Below, piece by piece: positions 1 to 8,245 of a DNA stretch of 64,000 nt. Under the pieces are notes generated by a model. It did not search any database. It was given only the letters and a program-made list of their open reading frames with translations, and had not been told where the DNA came from. Numbering within the stretch: position 1 is the first letter of the stretch; each line of letters starts with the position of its first letter. The position numbers were made by a program, and so were the translations under genes. Origin of the DNA: Rhodobacter sp. (GTDB taxonomy: Bacteria > Pseudomonadota > Alphaproteobacteria > Rhodobacterales > Rhodobacteraceae); NCBI GenBank assembly GCA_030066215.1, contig JASJCA010000014.1, positions 1 through 64,000 on the forward strand, given 5' to 3'.

Positions 1-627
1 GAGCGTGCCGTAGCAAAGAAGCTGCAGGCCGTGCTGCGCGGCCCAGGCCGTCAGGCCCGCCTCCGCCCGGCGGTCGAGCAGCGAATATTGCACCTGGGTC
101 GAGACCAGATCGGCGCCGGCGGCGACGAAATCCCGGGTCTCGGCCACGTCCCAATTGGTGACGCCGAGATGGGCGATCTTGCCCTTCGCCTGGCAGCGCT
201 GCAGCACCGCCATCGCCGCCAGCGGGTCGCCCACCGCCAGATCCCACCAGTAGAACTGCACCAGGTGCAGCCGCTCGATCCGCAGGCGTTTCAGCGAGCG
301 GTCGACGATCGCCTCGATGTCTTCCGGGCGGCAATTGGCCAAGAGCCCCAGATCCGGCACCAGCTTGGTATGCACCTGCACCCGGTCCGCCACGTCCGCG
401 CCCCGGCGGCGGCGCAGCTCGGCGATGAAGTCGCCGATCATCTCTTCGACGCCGGTATAGATGTCGGCGCAGTCGAGGGCGGTGATGCCGGCGTCCAGAA
501 ACGCCTCCATATCGCGCACCGCCTCGGCACGGTCGACCGGCCCGTGGTCGCCGGCGAGTTGCCAGCCGCCCTTGATCACCCGCGAAATCGCGTAGCCGGG
601 GCGCAGCGCGGCGGTCTCGACGGTCAT
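1..627 (-). CDS. Aldo/keto reductase, partial (C-terminus outside window)
   Basis: The frame is open from the ATG at 627 to the window edge (209 codons), so the C-terminal part is missing. The fold is an NADP-dependent aldo/keto reductase: D52 and Y57 (LDCADIY) and K88 (HTKLV) occupy catalytic positions. The usual catalytic His is a Tyr here (QFYWWD, Y126), whereas the paralogue at 1109-2569 keeps it (QFHWWD). The start overlaps the stop of the upstream gene by ATGA, so the two are translationally coupled. Substrate is unknown. The His-to-Tyr change may alter or weaken carbonyl reduction, so a non-reductase role is possible. Confidence 0.85.
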   Translation of the reverse strand, partial: MTVETAALRPGYAISRVIKGGWQLAGDHGPVDRAEAVRDMEAFLDAGITALDCADIYTGVEEMIGDFIAELRRRRGADVADRVQVHTKLVPDLGLLANCRPEDIEAIVDRSLKRLRIERLHLVQFYWWDLAVGDPLAAMAVLQRCQAKGKIAHLGVTNWDVAETRDFVAAGADLVSTQVQYSLLDRRAEAGLTAWAAQHGLQLLCYGTL

Positions 628-998
628 TCGCCGTCCCGCCAATAGGGCGTGCCGCGCGCCCCGGGCAGCCCGGTGGTCGCGGCGTGGGAGAACCAGCGTT
701 TTTCCAGCCGGGTGATCCGGAACCGCCCGCCGCAATGCGGATCCGGGCAGGCGATCTCGGCATCTGTGCTGACCCAGTCGGACGGATCGGTGTCGCGCTG
801 CTTGACCGGCAACAGCGGCAACAGCGCGGCCAGCGCGTACATCGAGACCCGCGTGCCGGGGCCGAAAACCAGCGTCTCGCCCTCGACCCGGAAGCTTTCG
901 CCCTCGACATGCCGGCAGACCGGCGTGCGGCCGTCGAGCACCGTCTCGACCTTCAGGTCGTAGAGCCAAAAGCCCGGACCGTCGTCGCCCTGTGCCAT
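624..998 (-). CDS. TIGR04076-like small protein
   Basis: A 124-residue soluble protein with no signal peptide. Features that recall the TIGR04076 family are an N-terminal beta stretch (YDLKVETV), a Cys followed by a Gly/acid pair (CRHVEGE), a central segment rich in Ala and Leu (YALAALLPLLP) and a late CPDPHCGG motif near residue 85. The function of that family is not established. The start at 998 has a strong GGGAGG-type ribosome site eight bases upstream. The stop overlaps the start of the aldo/keto reductase gene, and the pair is transcribed divergently from 1109-2569. The family call is from motif memory, so only moderately sure. Confidence 0.6.
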   Translation of the reverse strand: MAQGDDGPGFWLYDLKVETVLDGRTPVCRHVEGESFRVEGETLVFGPGTRVSMYALAALLPLLPVKQRDTDPSDWVSTDAEIACPDPHCGGRFRITRLEKRWFSHAATTGLPGARGTPYWRDGE

Positions 999-1108
999 CG
1001 CCTCCCTTCCGCTGGACAGCCGCCAGCGCTCGGTAGTATCCGGGGCAGGTTAGCGGAGTTGGCGCGGCTCTCAAGGGTCAATCGCGCCCAAGGGAGGACC
1101 CGGGCCCG

Positions 1109-2569
1109 ATGACCGACCCACGACGCCCCGCGCGCCTGCGCCTGTCGGACCGGCTGGAGATCTCGCAGGTCCTGACCGGGCTGTGGCAGGTGGCCGATAT
1201 CGAAAAGGATGGCGCGGTCATCGACCCCGAGACTGGGGCTGACCGGCTGGCGGCCTATGCCGCGCGCGGCTTCGACACCTTCGACATGGCCGACCACTAC
1301 GGCAGCGCCGAGATCATCGCCGGGCGGCTTCTGGCCCGCGGCGGCGCGCCCCGGCCGCTGGCCTTCACCAAGTGGTGCCCGGCGCCGGGACCGATGACGC
1401 CGGAGGCGGTGCGCAAGGGCGTGGAGGAGCGGCTGTCGCGCCTCGGCGTCGACCGCGTGGATCTCTTGCAGTTTCACTGGTGGGATTTCCGCCATCCCGC
1501 CTGGCTCGACGCGCTGCACGAACTGGCGCGGCTGCGCGACGACGGCCTGATCGCCGAGATCGGGGTGACCAATTTCGACGCGGCACATCTGCGCGTGGCG
1601 CTGGCCGACGGCGTGCCGATCCTGACCAACCAGGTGTCGTTCTCGCTGATCGACCGCCGCGCAGCAGGGCCGCTGGCCGCGCTTTGCGCCGAAACCGGCG
1701 TGCGGCTTCTGGCCTATGGCACGCTCTGCGGCGGGTTTCTCAGCGAGCGTTGGCTCGATGCGGCGGAGCCCGACGTCCTCGCCGACTGGTCGAAGATGAA
1801 GTACCGCCGCTTCATCGACGCAGCCGGCGGCTGGGCGGTGTTCCAGGGCGTTCTGAGCGCGGCGCACCGGATCGCCCGGAAGCACGGCGTGTCGGTCGCC
1901 AATGTCGCGACAAGATGGGTGCTGGATCATGCAGCCGTCGCCGGCGTCATCGTCGGCGCGCGGCTGGGCGAGCGGATGCATGCCGACGACACGCTGGGGC
2001 TCTTCGAGTTCGCGCTAGACGCCGAGGACCGCGCGCGCCTGGCCGAGGCTTTCGCGGCTTCCGCCCCTGTGCCGGGCGATTGCGGCGACGAATACCGCCG
2101 GCCGCCATTTCTGACTGCCTCGGGCGATCTCAGCCACCATCTCGACGCGATGCCGTTGCCGTTTCAGGCCACCGACGCGGCCGCGGGCGGACGCCAGGTC
2201 TTAAGCGGCGCGACCTGGGAGGATGTCGCCGGCTACGCCCGCGCCCGCCGCATCGGTGACCGCATCCTGGTCTCGGGCACCACGGCGACCGCCGGCGCCG
2301 ACCGCGTGGTGGCACCGGACGACGCCGCTGCGCAAACGACCTTTGTCCTCGACAAGATCCTCGCGGCTCTGGCAGCGCTCGGGGCCGGCGCCGAAGACGT
2401 GGTGCGCACCCGGATCTACATCACCGACACTGCGGATGTGGACGCCGTGGCCCGCGCCCACGGCCGGGTCTTTGGCCCGGTCAAACCCGCCAACACTCTG
2501 GTCGTGGTCGCCGGTCTGATCGGCGGGTATCGGGTGGAGATCGAAGCGGAGGCCGTCGTCGGTGATTGA
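1109..2569 (+). CDS. Aldo/keto reductase fused to a RidA (YjgF/YER057c/UK114) domain
   Basis: A 486-residue fusion. Residues about 15-335 are an aldo/keto reductase with D59, Y64, K88 and H123 (QFHWWD) as a complete tetrad. Residues about 365-486 are a RidA-like domain ending in VEIEAEAV. RidA proteins hydrolyse reactive enamines and imines using an Arg in an ARS-type motif. Here the equivalent is ANT, so the canonical deaminase Arg appears absent and the domain may bind or channel a ligand instead. The ATG at 1109 follows GGGAGG by about ten bases. The gene is divergent from the TIGR04076/AKR pair. Inferred role: reduction of a carbonyl that also forms a reactive imine or enamine. Confidence 0.88.
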   Translation: MTDPRRPARLRLSDRLEISQVLTGLWQVADIEKDGAVIDPETGADRLAAYAARGFDTFDMADHYGSAEIIAGRLLARGGAPRPLAFTKWCPAPGPMTPEAVRKGVEERLSRLGVDRVDLLQFHWWDFRHPAWLDALHELARLRDDGLIAEIGVTNFDAAHLRVALADGVPILTNQVSFSLIDRRAAGPLAALCAETGVRLLAYGTLCGGFLSERWLDAAEPDVLADWSKMKYRRFIDAAGGWAVFQGVLSAAHRIARKHGVSVANVATRWVLDHAAVAGVIVGARLGERMHADDTLGLFEFALDAEDRARLAEAFAASAPVPGDCGDEYRRPPFLTASGDLSHHLDAMPLPFQATDAAAGGRQVLSGATWEDVAGYARARRIGDRILVSGTTATAGADRVVAPDDAAAQTTFVLDKILAALAALGAGAEDVVRTRIYITDTADVDAVARAHGRVFGPVKPANTLVVVAGLIGGYRVEIEAEAVVGD

Positions 2570-2791
2570 TGCCGACTGGCGGGCGGTTTGACGGGGAATG
2601 GGGGCTGCGGGACTTTTGCCAGGACGCGCCGGGAATGGGGTGGGCAAGTGCAGTGGGGGGCTGTGGCCTGAGTTGGACCCTCGCGCGCCAGTTTTCCGCG
2701 GCTGACGCCAAGGGGAACAGGTGATCGGCGGGTTGCCGAGTAGGGCGACGACGGCGACGGACAGCGAGAGACCGAAATCCAGCGTTATGCT

Positions 2792-3886
2792 TCAGGCCGA
2801 TAGGTCTGCTTTCGATACGTCCACTTGGCGTTGCAGTTCCGCTTCGCGCATGAGCGCCGCCATGCGATAGAACCCGTGCGCCATCTTCGAATAGGGCGTT
2901 AGCAGGAAGAGGGTCAGGACGGTGCCGAGGTGCAGCGACAGGAGCGGGCCGGCGGCCGGGTGGTCGGTGGCGGCGTAGAGCGCCAGGCCCGTGGCGGCGA
3001 CCGCGAAAAGCAGTAGGACAAAGCCCATCTCGCCGTGCCACAGGCCGGGATGGCCGAGCCCGCGGTCGGCGCGCGTCTTCAGCCAGGCGAGGCCCGCGGC
3101 GCCGATGCACATCAGGACGCCGCCGGGCAGCCCGAAGAGCTTGGGCAGGCTGAACAGAGGGTAGGGGGCCGGCAAGTCGAAGCCGTAATGCAGGACGGTA
3201 CCGCTCGACGTGGCGGCGAAGCACAGCAGAAAACCGTAGAGCACCGCCTGGTGGTACAGGCGCCGGGCGTTTGAAAACCGGTCCTCGTCCTCGAAATTGC
3301 AGCCCTCGCCATGGCCGCCCGAGAGGTTGCTCATCCGGCCGGCCGAGACCAGGGCGGCACGCAGGTCGGCAAGGCGCGGGCGGCCGCCGCCGACGGCGCG
3401 CCAGTACCGCCGCAGCGACACAGCTAGGGCGACCAGCGGCACCACGAAGGCGGGGGCGAAGATCGCGACCATCAGCCCGTGCGACATGTGGGCGTAAAAG
3501 CCCTCACCCGTCTCAGGCCTCAGCGCCTGCGCCAGTGCGAAGATCAGCGCCAGCGCCAGGACCAGCACCGCCGCGATGGCGCCGCCCCAGCGGTCGAAGA
3601 GCGGGGCGAAGCCGCGGGGCCAGCTATGGTCGGCCCAGCTTTGGTGCCGCGCCTCGGCCAGGACCCGCGGCAGGTTGACGGCGAAGTCGTGCGGCGGGGT
3701 GTACTGGCAGGCGTAGTAGCAGCCGCGGCAGTTGTGGCAGAGATTGGCCAGATGCGCGATGTCGCCGTCGGCGAAGGCGCGGGCCCGGGCGATGGCGGGG
3801 AACACCGCGCAATAGCCCTCGCAGTACCGGCAGGCATTGCAGATCTCGATCTGTCGCCGGGCCTCTTGGGTGGTTTCATGCAACAT
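2792..3886 (-). CDS. tcuB: Tricarballylate utilization protein B (4Fe-4S, membrane heme-type electron carrier)
   Basis: A 364-residue protein of the TcuB/CitB family. The N-terminus carries two CxxCxxCxxxC iron-sulfur motifs (C16, C19, C22, C26 and C50, C53, C56, C60). The rest has about six hydrophobic membrane segments with conserved His. In Salmonella, TcuB reoxidises the flavin of tricarballylate dehydrogenase TcuA and passes electrons to the membrane. The start at 3886 overlaps the end of tcuA by 11 bases, so the genes are co-transcribed and likely coupled. No tcuC-type MFS permease is seen; transport is probably served by the tct genes or the AbrB-type protein. Confidence 0.9.
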   Translation of the reverse strand: MLHETTQEARRQIEICNACRYCEGYCAVFPAIARARAFADGDIAHLANLCHNCRGCYYACQYTPPHDFAVNLPRVLAEARHQSWADHSWPRGFAPLFDRWGGAIAAVLVLALALIFALAQALRPETGEGFYAHMSHGLMVAIFAPAFVVPLVALAVSLRRYWRAVGGGRPRLADLRAALVSAGRMSNLSGGHGEGCNFEDEDRFSNARRLYHQAVLYGFLLCFAATSSGTVLHYGFDLPAPYPLFSLPKLFGLPGGVLMCIGAAGLAWLKTRADRGLGHPGLWHGEMGFVLLLFAVAATGLALYAATDHPAAGPLLSLHLGTVLTLFLLTPYSKMAHGFYRMAALMREAELQRQVDVSKADLSA

Positions 3887-5258
3887 GGGCGGCGGCCTCC
3901 TTGCCCGCGATCCGGCCGAACACGGTGCCGATGGTCATGCCGAACCCCGCCAAATAGCCCTGGCCCAGGATCGACCCCGCCATGATCTCGCCCGCCGCCC
4001 AGAGGTTGTCGACCGGGCCCTCGGGCCCCTGCACCCGGGCCGTCGCGTCCACCTTGAGCCCGAGATAGGTGAAGGTGACGCCGGGGCGCAGCGCGTAGCC
4101 GTAGAACGGCGGTGTGTCGATCGGGCGGGCCCAGTTGGTCTTGGGCGGCTCTAGGCCGTCGGTGGCGAGGCCGTCGCGCTCGGTTGGGTGGAAGACGCCC
4201 GGGCGGCAGGCGGCGTTGAAGGCGGCGACGGTGGCTTCGAGCTCTGACCCCGGCAGGCCGAGTTGCTGGGCGAGCCCGCCGATGGTGTCGGCGCTGGCCG
4301 GCGGAAACACCGAGGGCATGAAGAGATCGAGCGACTTGGCGTCGATGATCGCATAGCCCACCTGGTCGGGTTGGGCGGCGACCAGGCGCCCCCAGATGGC
4401 GTAGCGCTTGGGCCAGACATCCTCGCCCTCGTCATAGAAGCGCTCGCCGTCCTTGTTGACGACGATGGAGAACGGCACGCAATCGAGCCGAGTGACGATG
4501 CCGCCGTCGTATTGCGGCGCACGGCCGTCGATGGCCACGGCGTGGCATTGCGTCGGGTCGCCGACCGAGTGCAGGCCCTGGTCCAAGAGATCGCGCAGCA
4601 CGACGCCGCGGTTGTAGGGCGTGCCGCGGATCAGGAAGTTCCGCGCCGCCGGGCCCCAGGCGTCGGCGAGCCAGTCGATATCGGCCTGAAAGCCGCCCGA
4701 GGCGACGACCACGGCACGCGGCGTGAACCGGCGGCTCTGGCCGTCGATCTCGGCCTCGACATGGGCGATGCGTCCGTCCGCAAAGGCCAGGTGCCGCACC
4801 TGGGCGTCATAGGCGACGGCGATGCCCAGGCGCTCGGCAGTCCGGTAGTAGGCGTTGACCAGGGCCTTGCCGCCGCCGAGAAAGAACGCATTGGTGCGCG
4901 ACAGCGACAGGGTGCCCGAGAGCGACGGCTGGAATCGCACGCCCTGCGCTTGCATCCAGTCATAGCACTCCTCGGACCGGCGGATCGTCATCCGTGCCAG
5001 TGCCTCGTCGGTCTTGCCGCCGGTGACCTTGAGGAGGTCGTCGAAATACTCGTCTTCGCCGTAGCTGTCGCTCAGCACGCCCATCGGGCCGGCATGCATG
5101 CAGCGAAAATTGCGCGTGTGCCGGCTGTTGCCGCCGCGATAGGGCTTCGGCGCGGCCTCCAAGATCAGGACCGAGGCGTCGGCCTGCCGCGCGGTGATCG
5201 CGGCGCAGAGCGCGGCGTTGCCACCGCCGACCACCAGGATGTCGGGATCGGGCGTCAT
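3876..5258 (-). CDS. tcuA: FAD-dependent tricarballylate dehydrogenase
   Basis: A 460-residue flavoprotein of the fumarate reductase/succinate dehydrogenase flavoprotein class. It has an N-terminal FAD motif (DILVVGGGNAALCAA) and a C-terminal FAD-contact segment (GSILGQGYLAGFG). TcuA oxidises tricarballylate to cis-aconitate. The ATG at 5258 is chosen because homology starts right after it and no in-frame start is sensible upstream. It has only a poor ribosome site of its own. Its ATG overlaps the stop of an 11-codon leader ORF (5255-5290) that has a strong site. Divergent from the GntR regulator across a clear operator. Confidence 0.9.
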   Translation of the reverse strand: MTPDPDILVVGGGNAALCAAITARQADASVLILEAAPKPYRGGNSRHTRNFRCMHAGPMGVLSDSYGEDEYFDDLLKVTGGKTDEALARMTIRRSEECYDWMQAQGVRFQPSLSGTLSLSRTNAFFLGGGKALVNAYYRTAERLGIAVAYDAQVRHLAFADGRIAHVEAEIDGQSRRFTPRAVVVASGGFQADIDWLADAWGPAARNFLIRGTPYNRGVVLRDLLDQGLHSVGDPTQCHAVAIDGRAPQYDGGIVTRLDCVPFSIVVNKDGERFYDEGEDVWPKRYAIWGRLVAAQPDQVGYAIIDAKSLDLFMPSVFPPASADTIGGLAQQLGLPGSELEATVAAFNAACRPGVFHPTERDGLATDGLEPPKTNWARPIDTPPFYGYALRPGVTFTYLGLKVDATARVQGPEGPVDNLWAAGEIMAGSILGQGYLAGFGMTIGTVFGRIAGKEAAAHVA

Positions 5259-5290
5259 GGCTGCCGGCTTCGGCGGGCGGGGCGCGTCAT
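5255..5290 (-). CDS. Putative 11-residue leader ORF upstream of tcuA
   Basis: Reads MTRPARRSRQP and then stop. Its ATG (5290) lies eight bases after an excellent ribosome site, AAAGGAGA (5299-5306), the best such site in this intergenic region. Its TGA overlaps the tcuA ATG as ATGA. The real tcuA frame is different and has no good site, so the leader would deliver terminating ribosomes to tcuA. This may be a coupling device or an attenuation leader; the Arg-rich peptide itself has no recognisable function. Confidence 0.4.
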   Translation of the reverse strand: MTRPARRSRQP

Positions 5291-5304
5291 GCGCGGGGTC
5301 TCCT

Positions 5305-5333
5305 TTGACATTGGGCGGCGCCTGGGATAGCGT
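5305..5333 (+). promoter_or_regulatory. Predicted sigma-70 promoter of the GntR gene
   Basis: A perfect TTGACA -35 hexamer (5305-5310), a 17-base spacer and a weak TAGCGT -10 (5328-5333). The operator palindrome at 5338-5355 sits where transcription would start, a classic position for autorepression. The -35 also overlaps, on the other strand, the ribosome site of the tcuA leader. Confidence 0.5.
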
Positions 5334-5337
5334 GTCT

Positions 5338-5355
5338 TGTATCCGATTGGATACA
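5338..5355. promoter_or_regulatory. Operator palindrome, probable GntR/FCD site
   Basis: TGTATCC-N4-GGATACA is a perfect 7-base inverted repeat with a four-base spacer, in the short region between divergent tcuA and the GntR regulator. The size and TGTAT half-site are typical of FadR/FCD-type GntR operators. A TTG in this palindrome could extend the regulator frame upstream, but that start would put coding sequence in the operator and is unlikely. Confidence 0.75.
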
Positions 5356-5372
5356 GAAAACAAGACCGGAAT

Positions 5373-6023
5373 ATGCCGCCTCCGACATCGACCCCGCAGC
5401 CAAGTGGCGAGGCCGCGTACGCCGCGCTGATGGCCTCGCTCCGCGACGGCGTGTTCCGCCCCGGCGACCGGCTGCGCGAAGAGGAGGTGGCCGCGCGGCT
5501 GTCGCTGTCGCGCACGCCGGTGCGCGAGGCGCTGCGGCGGCTCGAGGCCGACGGCATCGTCGAGCACCGGCCCCGGATCGGTGCGGTGATCCGCAAGCTC
5601 GACCATGCCGAGGTGGTGGAGCTTTACGAGATGCGGGTGGTTTTGGAGCGCACCGCGGCGGAGCTGGCGGCCAAGCACGGGACGGCGGCGGAATTCGACG
5701 CGCTCGACGACCTCAACGAGGCGTTGGCCGGGGAACGCGCGGCGCCGGCCAAGGCGGCGGCGCTCAACCAGGCGTTCCACCGCGGGCTGTATCTGGCGGC
5801 GCGCAACCGGTTCCTGGTCGCCGCGGCGCGGGCGCTGAACAATTCGCTGCTGCTTCTGGGCCCCACGACCTACACCGATCAGGCGCGGGTCGACGCGGTG
5901 GTGGGCCAGCACCGCAGCATCCTCGACGCCCTGCGCGAGGGTGATGCCGAGGCCGCGGGCGCGGCGGCCGAGGCGCATCTGCAGGCCTCGCTGCGCTACC
6001 GGCTGCGGACGCTAGCGGCATGA
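5373..6023 (+). CDS. GntR-family (FadR/FCD) transcriptional regulator
   Basis: A 216-residue regulator. The N-terminal winged helix holds the GntR signature (LREEEVAARLSLSRTPVREAL, about residues 33-52). The C-terminal FCD ligand domain is all-helical, with D/H metal-type residues (ALNQAFHRGLY; VVGQHRSIL). FCD regulators bind carboxylic acids, which fits control of tcuAB. The ATG at 5373 is preferred to the TTG at 5337, which lies in the operator. The gene overlaps the next gene by ATGA, so regulator and membrane protein form one unit. Inferred to repress itself and tcuAB until a tricarboxylate is present. Confidence 0.9.
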   Translation: MPPPTSTPQPSGEAAYAALMASLRDGVFRPGDRLREEEVAARLSLSRTPVREALRRLEADGIVEHRPRIGAVIRKLDHAEVVELYEMRVVLERTAAELAAKHGTAAEFDALDDLNEALAGERAAPAKAAALNQAFHRGLYLAARNRFLVAAARALNNSLLLLGPTTYTDQARVDAVVGQHRSILDALREGDAEAAGAAAEAHLQASLRYRLRTLAA

Positions 6024-7048
6024 GGCCGGTGCTCTACGCCTTCGGTGCAGGGTTCGCCGGGGTTGCGGCGTTCCAGGCGCTGGACCTGCCGCTGCCCTGG
6101 CTATTGGGGCCGATCGCGGCTTGCCTGCTGGCGGCGCTGGCCGGGGTGCCGATGCGCGGCATCCGGCCGCTGAACCAGGGGATGCGCACGATTCTGGGCG
6201 TCGCGGTGGGGGCGACGCTGACGCCTGCGGCGGTGGCAGGGTTTCCGGCGATGTGGCCGACGCTGCTGCTGGTGCCGGCGATGGTGGCGGCGATCGGCGC
6301 GGCGGGCATCCCGTATTTCCGGCGGGTCTGGGGCTACGACTTTCCGACCGCCTATTACGCCACCATGCCCGGCGGGCTGCAGGACATGCTGGTCTTCGGC
6401 GAAGAGGCCGGCGGCAACCCGCGCACCCTGTCGCTGATCCACGCCACCCGGGTGCTGGTGATCGTGGTGATCCTGCCGTTCCTGTTGAAAGGCATCTGGC
6501 AGGCGGATTTGAGCAACGCGCCCGGGGCGCCGGCGGCGACGGTGCCGGGGGGCGAGCTGGCGCTGATGGTGGTTTGTGCCCTTTTCGGCTGGTGGGCGGC
6601 GGCGCGGGTCGGGCTTTTCGGCGCGACGATCCTCGGGCCGCTGATCGTCACCGCGGCGGTGACCCTGGCGGGCTTTCTGCACCACCGCCCGCCGGCCGAG
6701 GCGATCTGGGCGGCGCAGTTCTTCATCGGCATCACCATCGGCAGCAAATATGCCGGTATCACGCTGGACGAGGTCCGCCGCGACCTCGCCGCCGGGGTCG
6801 GGTTCTGCCTGATTCTGATCGTTTTGACGCTGGTCTTCGTCGAGGCGATCGTGCTCTTCGGCCTGGCGCCGGGGATGGAGGCGCTGCTGGCCTTCGCGCC
6901 CGGCGGGCAGGCCGAACTGACCGTGCTGGCGCTGATCGTCGGCGCCGACGTGGCGTTCGTCGCGGCGCACCACGTGCTGCGGATCTTCATCGTGATCCTC
7001 GGCGCGCCGGTGGCGGCACGAGTCGTCAGGCCAGCGCCTCGGGGTTGA
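6020..7048 (+). CDS. AbrB-family membrane protein (PF05145 type)
   Basis: A 342-residue, very hydrophobic protein with about ten membrane segments arranged as two repeats. It has the family's duplicated Gly-rich core (PLPWLLGPIAACLLAAL; ATMPGGLQDML; FAPGGQAELTVLAL). The family is named after E. coli AbrB and often mislabelled ammonia monooxygenase; its transport function is not well proven. Coupling to the GntR regulator and closeness to tcuAB suggest it carries or exports a carboxylic acid here. The 3' end overlaps the end of the convergent hydroxyacid dehydrogenase gene by 23 bases. Confidence 0.85.
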   Translation: MRPVLYAFGAGFAGVAAFQALDLPLPWLLGPIAACLLAALAGVPMRGIRPLNQGMRTILGVAVGATLTPAAVAGFPAMWPTLLLVPAMVAAIGAAGIPYFRRVWGYDFPTAYYATMPGGLQDMLVFGEEAGGNPRTLSLIHATRVLVIVVILPFLLKGIWQADLSNAPGAPAATVPGGELALMVVCALFGWWAAARVGLFGATILGPLIVTAAVTLAGFLHHRPPAEAIWAAQFFIGITIGSKYAGITLDEVRRDLAAGVGFCLILIVLTLVFVEAIVLFGLAPGMEALLAFAPGGQAELTVLALIVGADVAFVAAHHVLRIFIVILGAPVAARVVRPAPRG

Positions 7049-7994
7049 TCACGTGGATCGGAGCGCCGGCGGCGAAGGCGTTCACCTGGGCGAAGATGTC
7101 GGCGAATTGCAGGTCGAACTCGTCCTCGGTGACGTAGCCGATATGCGGCGTGGGCAGCACGTTCGGGTGGGTCAAGAGCGGGTGGGACCGGTCGCGCAGA
7201 GGCTCGGTCTCGTAGACGTCGACGGCAGCGAAGATACGGCCGCGGGCGACCTCTGCCTCCAGCGCGCCGGGCGCGATCAGGCCGGACCGCGACGTGTTGA
7301 CCAGAAGCGACCGGGGCAGCATCGCGGCGAGGTCCTCTGCCGTGACGATGCCCCGCGTCGCCGGTTTCAGGCGGACGTGCAGGCTGACGATGTCGGAGCC
7401 TGCGAAGAACGCCGCACGGCTTTCGGCGACGCGTGCGCCGTCGGCGGCGGCCCGCGCGCGGCCCTCCTCCGACCCCCACCACTGCACCTGCAGCCCGAGC
7501 GCCGCAGCATAACCCGCCACCGCCCTAGCGATCCGGCCGTAGCCGTAGAGCCCCAGGGTGCGGCCGCGCAGGGTGCGGCCGACGCCCATCTGCCAGTCGC
7601 CGGCGCGGATCGAGGCGACTTGTTGCGGGATTTGCCGGTAGCTCGCGAGGATCAGTGCCAGGGTCAGCTCGGCGGCGGCATAGGACGGCGTGCCGGCATG
7701 CATGTTGGAGCAAAGGAGCACGCCGTGGCTTGTGCAGGCGGCGACGTCGACATGCGGGTAGACGCTGCGTTGCGAGATCAGCCGCAGCGCCGGCAGGCGC
7801 GCCAACAGGTCGGCGCCGATGGCGGTGCGCTCGCGAAAGAGGACCAGCGCCTCGGCCTCGGCGACCCGCGTGGCGAGGCGTTCGGGGTCGGGCTCGTGGT
7901 CGGTCCAGACGGTGACGTCGTGGTCTTCAAGCAGCGCAAAGCAAGGCAGGGTCCGCAGCGTGTCGAACCAGTCGTCGAGGATATGGACCTTCAC
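7026..7994 (-). CDS. D-2-hydroxyacid dehydrogenase family protein
   Basis: A 322-residue NAD(P)-dependent dehydrogenase. The Rossmann motif is GLYGYGRIARAVA (about residue 145). The catalytic trio is recognisable: Arg in VNTSRSGLI, Glu in DVYETEPL and His in PTPHIGYVTEDEFD. The GTG at 7994 is the start because it overlaps the upstream stop as GTGA; extension further upstream gives low-complexity antisense sequence. It probably interconverts a 2-hydroxy and a 2-oxo acid made from the tricarboxylate pathway. The exact substrate cannot be read from the sequence. Confidence 0.88.
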   Translation of the reverse strand: MKVHILDDWFDTLRTLPCFALLEDHDVTVWTDHEPDPERLATRVAEAEALVLFRERTAIGADLLARLPALRLISQRSVYPHVDVAACTSHGVLLCSNMHAGTPSYAAAELTLALILASYRQIPQQVASIRAGDWQMGVGRTLRGRTLGLYGYGRIARAVAGYAAALGLQVQWWGSEEGRARAAADGARVAESRAAFFAGSDIVSLHVRLKPATRGIVTAEDLAAMLPRSLLVNTSRSGLIAPGALEAEVARGRIFAAVDVYETEPLRDRSHPLLTHPNVLPTPHIGYVTEDEFDLQFADIFAQVNAFAAGAPIHVINPEALA

Positions 7995-8224
7995 CGGCTT
8001 TCGACGCCGGCGCCAGGCGCGGGGGTGCGCGGGGTTGCGACGAAGGCCGGGGTGTTGAGCGCGCCGAGCGCCTCGGTGACGGTGTTGCGCAGGCCGATCA
8101 GGTGGTTGTACTGCGCGTCGCAGCCAGAGATCGGCGTGGGGTAGGCGCGCAGCTCGTCCTGGATCAGGCCGCGGGCGGCCTGCAGCTCGGCCGCGGCGCG
8201 GTGCAGGTGGTCCTGGTAGGTCAT
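7991..8224 (-). CDS. Small helical protein of unknown function
   Basis: 77 residues, not recognised. The N-terminal two thirds (AAAELQAARGLIQDELRAYP and QYNHLIGLRNTVTEALGAL) read as two amphipathic helices, and the last 20 residues are Pro/Ala-rich. Its GTGA overlap with the dehydrogenase downstream supports it being translated. The start at 8224 has GGGAGG in good position. A GntR-like palindrome lies 22 bases upstream. Confidence 0.6.
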   Translation of the reverse strand: MTYQDHLHRAAAELQAARGLIQDELRAYPTPISGCDAQYNHLIGLRNTVTEALGALNTPAFVATPRTPAPGAGVESR

Positions 8225-8245
8225 GGGGCCTCCCTGGCGCTCTAC

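Noticed and set aside
5259-5978. Long upstream extension of the tcuA frame.
   Set aside because: It is antisense to the GntR regulator and passes through the operator; the protein homology begins at 5258.
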